NCBI GenBank assembly: GCA_905250075.1
Contig: CAJNOP010000004.1
Span: 2,842,621 to 2,906,620 of the forward strand
Direction of reading: 5' to 3'
From: Rotaria sp. Silwood1
Taxonomy: Eukaryota; Rotifera; Eurotatoria; Philodinida; Philodinidae
DNA length: 64,000 bases
In this document: positions 39,101-49,352 of the stretch, piece after piece
How positions within the stretch are numbered: position 1 is the first letter of the stretch
How the letters are laid out: the number at the start of each line of letters is the position of its first letter
The notes under the pieces: generated by a model
What the model was told of the DNA's origin: nothing
The model's input: only the letters and a program-made list of their open reading frames with translations
Database searches by the model: none
Position numbers and translations under genes: made by a program

Positions 39101-40164
39101 TTTTTACATTAAATTTATTAAACTTTTTAATCAAAAATGTTCGGTGAAGAATGTTCTAGGAACTTGGGCAGACAAAAAAGAAAAGATTTTTGAAGATCTT
39201 GTATCTACAGAAATGCGAAACTATATTTAAAAAAAAAAGAAAAATATTCATAACTTTTATCTCATATCGTCACCATCAACATAAATAGTTACAAAAAGAA
39301 AAAGAAAAACCACCGATAGGGATAAAATCCATGGAAAAGACGCCACCTCCTTCACTTGTTTTTTTGCTCTGCATTATATCGTTGTGTGTCACACCTGGAG
39401 AAAAACCTTTTTTTCATATTGTATACAATCAAAGTAAAAAAACTTTGAGTCATTTTTTTTTCTTTTTAATACGATACTTTTGTACAATCTATATCTTATC
39501 GGATTTCAAGTTTATGATGATTACTTTTGTAAAGAAGAACGCTTTTTCTCTTCTTCTTTTTCTTACTTTTGTTCGTTTGATTTAAATGTAATATCCCATG
39601 CCCAAAGAACATAATTATTCAGTAAATAATCAATAACCTTCTCATTACATAAAATTTGTTTACAAAATAAATTTGTATAAACACTTTTGTCATTATTCAC
39701 ATAGATCAGAAATGGACGACGCTAATAATAATTAAATAAAGACAAAAAAGAGAAACAAACTGAAAGCGAGTAAAACGTTTTGTTTTACTTCATTGATGTC
39801 TTTCGGACTCAACGCTTCTATTAAAGCTTGTCGTAATGAACCCATAAAAACGACTGGATATGCATGAAACCGATAATCGAGACATTTAACTAGATGCTCA
39901 ATGCCTGCTAATTCATCCTTACATTGATCAGGAACTATGCAAAAAAAAATTATTTCAATCGTAAAAAGAAATAGTTTTTTCTCTTACTCAAATGATCTTC
40001 AAATTCTGGTGGTGCATCCATGAGTTCATTATAAAATTCATCATCAGTTGTCACATTACTTTTATCACTTGCACGAATAGCATCACTTTTCTCAGCATCC
40101 GATGAATACTTTAAAGAAAAATATGGAATAAATATTTCCAAAATATTTTTTCTATAATCACCAT
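36133..40164 (-). CDS. FAF1 paralogue retaining only the UAS domain, 336 aa, 6 coding exons
   Basis: Exons: 40164-40162 (ATG only, at the end of an exon reaching about 40206), 40108-39988, 39934-39789, 39721-39567, 36810-36570, 36477-36133. The UAS exons have the same lengths and phases as in FAF1: 146 nt here against 32812-32667, and 155 nt here against 32286-32132, with the same phase-2 junction after the WAWDIT motif. It keeps an acidic linker, GSLRQALIEAL, RRPFLIYVNNDKSVYTNLFC and VLWAWDITFKSNEQK, then FNASLIDQFPLLIGVCRETD. It lacks the UBA and ubiquitin-like regions and ends in a His-rich then Asp/Glu-rich tail with no UBX domain. It may bind fatty acids or other UAS ligands but, without UBX, not p97 in the FAF1 manner. 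Intron 4 is 2.76 kb. The start is an inference: an acceptor-like TTTTTTTCTAG at 40207 precedes it. Confidence 0.78.
36811..39566. other. 2.76-kb intron of the FAF1 paralogue
   Basis: Runs from donor AA|GTAAG at 39566 to acceptor TTTTATAAG at 36811 on the minus strand. Nothing coding or repeated is supported inside; plus-strand open frames such as 39331-39585 show no motif. Confidence 0.6.
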
Positions 40165-40457
40165 CGATTGATTGTTTTTTGTTGCTTTTTCTTGACGACT
40201 GTATCTAGAAAAAAATCATGACTGATTACAATACATCAATAAAGATGTGTTAAATGTTTTGTTTGTTTTTAACTCTATCCATAAATCATATAAATGAAAA
40301 AAGAAAAAAAACAGAATAAAGGAAAAAACAACAACGACATTCAAAAATAACGACAAGACGTGTATGTTTCTTTTTCTTCTTATTAACAACGTAAAAGAAA
40401 GGAAAAGAAATCAGCTACATTAAAGTATACACTGTGTTTTTGTTCGGGAAGGAGGTT

Positions 40458-43400
40458 TTATTCGAAAGTAACCACAAGTTCTTCTTTATGAACAATTTTT
40501 ATTTCATCAATTAATAAACGTGATAATTCATTGGCTGTATGTGCAACGAAATGACATAAATCGGATGATATTGGTCGACTTGAAAGTAATGATGATAAAT
40601 TTGACGTACCAGCATCTGGTAAAACTGATACTCGAGGTGATTGTAATGATTTACACAAAATTTGTCTTAAATGATCATTGTGTGCATTTGAATTTTGTGT
40701 ATTTATATTTGTTTGATGTGTACCACCACCCCAACCGCCAACATCAATTAAATCAGGTAGCATACGTTCAACAATTATAGCCATTGATGATTCAGCTGTG
40801 TCATTTGATGAAAATTTTGCTGAAAACAAAGAATAGTTTTTTTGTTAAAATTCTTATTAAATAATACTAAAATGAATTATTCGATTTATAAAAAACAATT
40901 CGTTTTTCTTACGGACAAACATTCTCAAGTGATCCGTTCTGATTGTCTGCATAATTTGCCAATATGTAGGAGATCACTAGAGCAACATAACCTCTAAAGG
41001 CTTTCTACTCATATTTAGATTTAGTCGATTGAACGACTCTTACAGGTATATAAAATGTCAAATTGAAATTTCCGAATACTTTTTTTTGTTTCGGAAGCTG
41101 GACTCCTGCAGGAAAATTCTCGTCGCTATCTTAAGCAAATCTAAGCACGAACAAAAAGCCTTTGAAAGTTATACTACTCTAGTGATTGTCTTCGTATTGG
41201 CAATATATGTAAATAAAAGGAGTGGATCATTTGTGAATATTCTCTCGTTAAAACAAGAATCAATCAATAATGGAATTTACATATATTACAGGCAAAACTT
41301 GAATTTCAAGAAAGATAAATTTATGAAACCAAAAAAAAATCTAAATCTGAATAGAATAAAAATTGTTTTTTTTTTTTGTTCAATAAGATCCTTTTTATTT
41401 CATTAAACAATTTACAAAATAAAGTATTTTAATCTATTTACCCATATTTGTACAACCAACTCATTTTAAATGAGTTTTTGTCAAAAAAAAAATATTCCAT
41501 TTTTTTTTATACGAACATTGCTTTGTAGCGCACTTGTCTTGACAATTACATATGCGACCGGTTGTTGAATGTGATGTAGATATTTTTTTATTAGATTGTA
41601 ACGTGTACATCTATATATGTGTTGCACTTATCGATAAGACTGTTACGATTACAGTTTTCTCTCTCTATTGTTTTATTTCATTCATTCTACCTTTAGTGAT
41701 GATATGTCTCCGGCGGACCTGGTGAATTTATTTGTCTACACTCACGTATGTAGTAGGAAATTTTAGGAGACATATTGTTTACATGAAAACTTCTTAATGT
41801 CATAAATCAGTTAATAAAATTTTTCTTTCGTAGTAATCAAGATACGAAGTCCATTCTCAAATTTCATGATTGTTTTCTCAATAGAAAACAATCCAACTGA
41901 TTTTTATTGATATCTTTTCACTATTGAATAGATCTTTCTGTTGACATGCATATGTCCTTGGTTAAATTTTGTTTTTACTTTATTATGTCCTTCAAATGTA
42001 AGCAATATTAGAACATTTCGTCTGCTAGCACGGCTACTTTGATTAGCCGGTGTTTTTTTTCTTCATACACATCACTAACTATTTGCCACAAGCTGAAACA
42101 GAACTGCCGAAGGCAAAGCAACAAGTTAAAAAAACCTCATTATTCTGCTAATCCTCAATCTAACTCTTCACTTCACTCCGAGTGGTTTTACTATGATTCG
42201 AAGCAATTAGTGCTAAGTGCATAATATTTGACATGAAAACTTATAAGCTTTGTCTCAATTATGATAAATCGTTTCTCGAATGATCAAATATCAAGACTAT
42301 CAATATTATTCAATAAGTGATCAAATGAATTCAATTTTTATTCATAACATGACTTTTAATCTGAAGTAGAGTTATTTTTCTCTGAAATTTTTTTTTAATA
42401 TATAGTTTTAATAATATTATTTACTTTATTTTCATGGTAGAAAAAATTTTTTGTTTTACCGACATATTCGACACCTTTGGTGTCAAGTCAATATTAGGAT
42501 TCCAATTTTGCTGACAACATATATTTCAATGAGGTATTGTTTATTATTTTCTGTACGTTTTTAACATTATGATATAATTTACTGTTTATACATCATGAGA
42601 TTATTATCATAATGATTTAAGATGAAAGATTTCTATTAAGAAATATTTTCAATAATATTAAATCAATCATGATCTTTTTTGTTGTAACATTCTATTCGAA
42701 TGAATTAAATCTATTTAGATAATTGATAAAAAAATACTCATCATATTCATAGAATAAATACATAAATATCAATATATTTCATGTCTATTTTTGTGGAAAA
42801 TAAGAATATACATTACTCATGAACATGTTTATTTTTTTTCTAAGCATATATTTAGACTAAGCTCAGCATCGGACACCAGAAACTCTATTACATTCTTCTC
42901 TTATGTAGCATTTATTTTTGACACTAGTAATATCCAGTAAACGAAAACTGTCAATCTAATAGCTTAAATAACATGACATAGAGAAACATTTACACTAGAT
43001 TAACGTTCATTTGTGATCATTACGAAAACAATTAACATCATATAATATCTTCACTTTCATCCTTAGATATATTTTCATCATCTTCGCGTAATCTTAAATT
43101 ATTTAATATTTTCGAAAGCGTAAGCTGTTGCTAATTTACGTGTAATAAATTTTTTGGAATCGTAATGGAAAACAGTGTGACTACGTGTGTCTCTAATTGA
43201 GACTAAATAAAATAGACATCAAAAGAAGAATTATTATTGTCTATTTTGACATATCTCAATGATAAGAATTAATGTTAACTGTGAAAATATGTAGAATAGC
43301 ATATTTAGAAGGATTTCTATATTAATTCATTATGCTGTCAAATCTCTAGTATGACTCTATTCGATTTTCAAAGATTCTATTTATGTTTTATACAAAAAAT

Positions 43401-43795
43401 AAATCGAAATCTAAATGAGAAAAATCTTAGTATTTTACTTGTTGTATCAGTTTGATTATCATTTAATAATGGTGGTGGCAGTGGTGGAACAATTGTTGTT
43501 AACAGTGACGATGGTTCAATATGAGTTGATGAACTAAGAAGAGCTGGTATCACTGGCTGATGATATTGATTATGACTACCCGATTTGGTTAATAATCTAC
43601 GAAGATAATAATTAATGAAAAAAATTAGATTGAATTTTTCGTTTTAAATTATTAAATAACGAACGGTGTCCGATCATTGACATCCGATGATATTACAGAA
43701 CGTTGTGAATTTGATAATATTGAATCACCACCAAGGTTATCGTTTGATTGTGAATCTTCTGAATTTCTACAACACCATGGACAAATATTGCCCAT
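40458..43795 (-). CDS. LAMTOR1: LAMTOR1 / p18, Ragulator membrane anchor, 216 aa, 3 exons
   Basis: Anchors the Ragulator-Rag complex, and so mTORC1 and AMPK signalling, to lysosomes. Exons: 43795-43665, 43596-43439, 40819-40458; the frame is continuous. The N-terminus MGNICPWCC offers a myristoylatable Gly2 and palmitoylatable Cys5/8/9, as in vertebrate MGCC. DRTPLL resembles the conserved acidic-dileucine region. The C-terminal part has a helix AESSMAIIVERMLPDLIDV and ends IKIVHKEELVVTFE, matching the family ending VDAKEELVVQF. It is longer than human LAMTOR1 (161 aa) because of Pro/Ser-rich and Gly/Asn-rich inserts. Intron 2 is 2.62 kb. The FAF1 paralogue lies 293 nt downstream on the same strand. 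Confidence 0.85.
40820..43438. other. 2.62-kb intron of LAMTOR1
   Basis: No supported exon or gene on either strand. A perfect 10-bp stem hairpin (gattgttttc...gaaaacaatc) lies at 41866-41891. The plus-strand open frame 41029-41406 has no recognisable motif and ends in a poly-T-encoded run, so I treat it as chance. Confidence 0.55.
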
Positions 43796-45408
43796 TGTGA
43801 ATCGTAGTTGATAAAATCAAAAAACAAAAATAATTAATATGATTGATAATCAAAAATAAAAAACAACAAAAAAAAATATGGTATATAAAAAAAGAAAACA
43901 ATAATAAAAGCAAATTTGTAAGGTACATATATAACCAAATAGGTGACAGAGTAATAGTCATATAGCTGTTTATTCCGCATTATACCATATTTAAAAATCT
44001 TTAGATAAAAAAAAATGAAACGCAGGAACATGAAAGATGTCAGTAGTTCTCCAATTGTCTCATGTTGGTTTGTTCAATTGTGCACTACGTAAAACAAACA
44101 GTAGAGGATTATCCAAGAACTGAGAAATATGAATTCTTTCTCAGCTTCATAACATGTACAATGAAAAACACAAATACAATATTCATAAAATGTTCTATTC
44201 TCACATCCATATCGTGAAGGAATGTGTGAAGTTGAATGTGTCATTGTGCATACTTTTAAAGAAAATACATTACTTTTTATCAATGGTAAAACTGTAAGAA
44301 TGCTGATGATCAATTCGCAATTCTTTGAAGGAATCATGATGTTTTTTTTAGAGAGGAGTACAATTTTTTTCTAATAGAATATAAGAAAAATATTTACTAT
44401 CATTGAAAGAAAAAAACAAATATTTTCTGTGATTGCGAGAGTGGGGGTGTGGTTTGCAGCTGTGATATCTTCTCGATCAAGTTAACATTTCGTCAAGAAA
44501 ATTCTCATAGTTCTGTTGACAATTCATTGACAGTTTATGAACTCCTATGTCTCAATTATTGAGTGTATACAGAATTCGATCACATGACATCAAAGTTAAG
44601 TGGATATATGGAGATATATTTCATTGAAATAGTTTTATCATATCATATACGTAAATATCCTAACACATGCCGGTTTTATGTGTCATTAGTATTGAGTGTT
44701 CTTTGTCTTTATTATACGTTCGCTATGACTCAATTTTCATCTGATGCATATCAGCGTTCGAGTCAGATGGAATGTTTCAATGAGTCAAGCACTTTTTGTG
44801 GCGTATATTTCTATTTTTGACAGAAATATAAAGTTTTTTTTTAGAAGATTTTCTAATCTATTATGAGTAGTTTTGTTTTTTTTGCTAGCATAATTCTAAA
44901 TATTCTTCAAAATCTTTAATAGAAAAAAAGAATCGATAATCTTTTATGAAAACATTTTCAGGCTGTTCGAGAAATATTATGACTTCTAGGGAAATTCGTT
45001 CATGGTGGAAGACCATAGGTCTTTCTTTTATACATCAGTATTAAAAACGTAATATTCTTTATTCAATATGATACTAACGATAAAGATTAAATGAATCTGA
45101 GATTTCAAACTTGTTTATTCTATTAAAATGTCGCTTACATTTTAAATAGATTTTTTGAAATTATACGATCCTTCAATCTATAGTTCATTATCTATGATCT
45201 TTTTATTGAATACTTTTTAATTATTAATTGCTATAATAGATTCAATATGCTAATCAGAAAGCAACACTTTCTATAAAGAACGACATCTGTTCTATATGTC
45301 ACATATACATTAAAAATCTAGAGGTATCATCGTGACATTTAAATCCATAATGGTGATTATAAATGTAATTCTAAACGTATTTGATTTTAAAAATTAGTGT
45401 AAACTAAT
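43796..45408. other. Divergent intergenic region between LAMTOR1 (-) and CAPS2 (+)
   Basis: Both neighbours are transcribed away from this 1.6-kb region, so it should hold both promoters. No core element can be assigned by eye and short open frames (44074-44337, 44563-44820) show no known motif. Confidence 0.5.
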
Positions 45409-48400
45409 ATGTCGTATCGTCCATCATCTGCTCATCGTCAACAAACGAGCATTAATCCAATAACAGGAGAAAAAATTGATTACAGTAAAAAGGCTCATTT
45501 TATAAAAGATCAAACTACACCAATGTATGTCAATTTATTTAAATCTTCGTTTTTTTTATTCAATGATTAATATCTATTTTTTCATATAGAATTCCATCAT
45601 TAGATCTTAGCAATGTAAATGATAGTGATCGACAACCACCACATTCAGCTAAACAATATCATGGATCTGCAAGGTAATATATACAAGGAAATATTATATA
45701 TAAAATAATTCGTTTTATATTCTCTTCTTTAGACCAGGATCTGCACATGGTGGTGTCAATGCTCGGTTAGGTTCACATCGCCCAGAAAGTCGAGCTTACG
45801 GAAATTTTGATCATCAACAAGCGATTTATACGAATCGTCATGGAAATTTACTGGTATTGAATACAATTCTTTTTTTTTTTCTTTATAAACAATGATTTAA
45901 TACTAAAACAAATAACGCACCCTTTAACTTGAACTGATAGAAATTTGCTGATTTGTTCCCTTTTTTTTAAGCAAAATACCCATTATGATCTAAATCCTGA
46001 TCGTGTACCTGCAATGGATATTCAAATTGTACCACCACCACCACTACCACGACCTGTATCATCTCGTACTCAACGAGCTTTATCAACTCGTTTACCTGAT
46101 TCAGTTCGACCAGCAATAATACTTGATGGAAATTCTGCATTAACTCCTCGAGGACCATTTATATCATCAGTAAATTCTCCAATTGATGAATTTCAATTAG
46201 CTTGGTTAGAAAGTGGAAATCATCAAGATTCTTTAACAAAAGTAGCTGCTGAAGAAAAAAATGAACAACGAAAACATGAATTAATGACTGAACAAGTTTT
46301 ATCTGATCAATTATCTCGTTATGTATTAAGTGATCTTGAACAAGAAGATGATCGTCATAAACCAATCATTATTCAACAACAACCAAGACGAAATCTTGAT
46401 AGACGGATGCATGATACAAAGTATTTAATTAAACAAAAAGGAAAAAATTTTTTTTTAACTCATTAGTATTTATTTCTAGAGTTAAAACAAGTACATCATT
46501 AACAGAAAATTTACTTAGTAAACGTATACGTTTTTCATGTCGAATTTTAACAAGGTTAGAAAACGCAAATATATCTTCTTATTTTGTTTTTTTTTTTGTA
46601 TTTATTTTTTATTTTATAGAGATGGAAAAGATGCATTAAGAGATTTATTTGGTTTTTATTTTATGCTTGATAGAACATTAGCTATTTATGAATATCGAAT
46701 TTTAGGAAAACGGTATATATATATTACTCTTCAAATTACTTCTATATAGATAGAGTGATTCTTACATAATTCTACGACCCAAAATTTCTATAACTCTAGT
46801 TTGTTTTAATCAATCGAACTTGTTTTTTTCTCGATTATAAATGACTCGTCAAAAATTTTATTTATAAAGAAACTGTTTTGAATTAGTACTATCAATCAAC
46901 AGTATCGCAATCATTCTTTTGGTTAGACATACAAAATTTTTAGTATACATATTACTTTAGAAATCCACTTAGGGTGTACCGAAAATTCGTGTCCCGCTAT
47001 TTAAAGGGCCTCATCGGATGGGTGAACCGATTCAGAAATAAGAAACAAATATTTCATCTTGTAGAGCTTTTCGAGCCGCATCGAATGGTATATAGTAAAT
47101 TCTGTTTTCATAGAACTTTGAAGGACCTAGAAACAATTTACTGATGGACGACTACACATTCACACCCATCCACACTCACGTCTACATTCACAAGATGACC
47201 AGAGATGGTACGTATATGAGGTTGTAGCCCGTCAAAACCTCTACAAAGTTGCATGCGAGAAACAATATTTTACAAATGCTTTCAATTAATAACAAGAACC
47301 ACAATAATCATTAACTTATGGTCCTCGGGTATGGATGCCGATATGGATGGATGTGAATGTGTAGCCATCTATCAGCAAATTGTCTCTAGGTTCTTCAAAG
47401 TTCTATGAAAACACGATTTACTATATACCATTCTATCCGGTTCGAAAAGCTCTACAAGATGATATGTTTGTTTCTTATTTCTGAATCGGTTCACCCCATC
47501 CGACGAGGACCTTTAAATAGCGGGACACGAACTTTTGGTACGCCCTAAGTAGATCAGTAAGACTGATCCGATTTCGTTCGCTTGAGTTGAAGAAGAATTA
47601 TGATTTCTGGCAGCTCTATTTACTATGAATCCTGTAATTCAAGAATGAAAGAAACTAATGATTCGACAAACCTATCATTAAGTAGTCCCTTGATGTAGAT
47701 ACTTATGTTCTAAATTTCATTGAGTTTCATCTAAACATTCGCAAGCTGCTAACATTTTACATAACGATAGACTTATCAGGTCGTAAGTTCTTTTCCATTT
47801 TCACTTGTACACAGAACTTATTTTGGGAAGTGTTACCATAAATTATAAGTTCTCTTCAACTTAACTGATTGAGATTGAGTTGGTTTCATTGGCCTACATT
47901 TCTGAAACAGTACATACTATAAAAATTTGAGCGGTATGTAGTCTTAACAACAGCTGAGATACTTTTTGAACAGTAGTGTATGTCTTTATTGAGGTTAATA
48001 ATGTTAATTCAAAACAGTTTTCTTATGAATAAAAACTTTGACTAGTTCTCTATCACTCAGACAACAAGATCAACTTGATTGGTTAAAATACACTGAAGAT
48101 ATTGACTGTTTTTTATGATCTAGTTATTTATTCGTCATTCTGCATATGATTTTTTTTATTATAGTTCAAATGCATTACCATTAATACCTCGTGGTCAATA
48201 TGTTCATTTATCAGGTTACAATCAAGGACAACCATATACTCTACTTGATTTCTATCAAGTATATTTAAAAAAAAAAGAAAGAAAACTTATCTTTACTTTT
48301 ATTTCTATATTTAAATATGATTAGGAAGCTCGTATTGATTTTGAAACACGAACAATAATGTCTTTACCGGAAACTGTTTGTCATCGAACAAAATTAACAA

Positions 48401-49352
48401 TATGTATTGTTTCAATAAATGAAGAAGAAAAACAAACATTATTGTATATATTTTCTTTTTCGAAAATCTATTTCGAAAATTTAATTATTTTTTTTTGTTG
48501 TTTATTCTAGACTTGATGGTATACAAGATATGAAACGTCGAGAAATTGTCTATGCTATAAAACATCCATATAGTACAGAACAACTTGAACATCAAAGATA
48601 TTTAGCTGATGTTCATCAATTAAGTATACCACAAATAAAACAACGAGCAGTGATTGTTTATACAAGTTTAGCTCAATTTTATCGTAAACGAGCTAATATG
48701 AATTATAATGAAGAAAAAGATTCAATTTGTATATGCGAAAAAGAAGATTTATTATCTGGATTACATGAATATAGAATACATTTAAGTGCTGGAGTAAGTT
48801 TAATAAAGAATAAATTAAAGTAGTTTTATTTTTAAACTTTATTTTAATAGCATTTTGCTTATATTTGGTCTCATATGTCCATTCAAGGTGAAGCCAATGA
48901 ATTTCTTAATTTACTTTTTGGTGAACTTAATGAAAAACGTTTTGCACAAGTTATAAAAGTATAATTAAAAGAAATATATGATACAGATATATGTAATATT
49001 CTTTTGTCTTTAGGCTTATTCGAAATTAGATCCATTGAAAACAGGTTATACAGATATGGATTCAATGAAAAAATTTGTTAATCTTTATGGACATCCATAT
49101 GCAATTCAAAGTAAATTAAAAGACTTTAAAAGAATAGAATAAATGATTGAATTTTCTTTTTTTTTTTATTATAATTTAGATTGTTTGTCTGATGAAAAAT
49201 TATGGACACGTTTTTGTGATACATTTCGTTTTGCTTTACATTATCCACGTGTATCATATTCAGAATTTCTTAATGTTTATGAAGGACTTAATCTTTCTGT
49301 TGATCAAGATGATGATTTTATTCATCTGGTTAATAATACATGGAATATTTAA
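45409..49352 (+). CDS. CAPS2: Calcyphosin-2-like EF-hand protein, 603 aa, 12 exons
   Basis: CAPS2-family proteins are calcium-binding proteins associated with ciliated cells; the molecular role is unclear. Exons: 45409-45524, 45590-45673, 45733-45853, 45972-46420, 46480-46554, 46620-46712, 48165-48258, 48325-48443, 48511-48793, 48851-48958, 49014-49110, 49180-49352; all in frame. The N-terminal 280 residues are polar and low in complexity (RPSSAHRQQ, PPPPLPRPVSS). The conserved core begins DALRDLFGFYFMLDRTLAIYEYR and continues ALPLIPRGQYV, as in CAPS2. The C-terminus (GEANEFLNLLFGELNEKR ... KLDPLKTGY ... VSYSEFLNVYEGL ... DDFIHLVNNTWNI) aligns with the degenerate EF-hand region of human CAPS2. 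Intron 6 (46713-48164, 1.45 kb) carries a MITE. The ATG follows an acceptor-like aaaattag by a few bases. Confidence 0.85.
46967..47550. mobile_element. 584-bp MITE with about 200-bp terminal inverted repeats, in CAPS2 intron 6
   Basis: The left end reads ACTTAGGGTGTACCGAAAAT and the right end is its complement, ACTTTTGGTACGCCCTAAGT. The arms extend about 200 bp (46967-47167 and 47350-47550) with few mismatches and include TGTCCCGCTATTTAAAG and GAATCGGTTCACC in both copies. There is no coding capacity. The palindromic ends leave the target site ambiguous; a TA duplication (Tc1/mariner-like) is possible. Confidence 0.85.

Noticed and set aside
41029..41406. 125-codon plus-strand frame in the LAMTOR1 intron
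   Set aside because: Starts with TTG, ends in a poly-T-coded run, no motif; likely chance in an AT-rich intron.
46159..46365. Minus-strand frames opposite CAPS2 exon 4
   Set aside because: Shadow of real plus-strand codons in a Gln/Asp/His-biased stretch.
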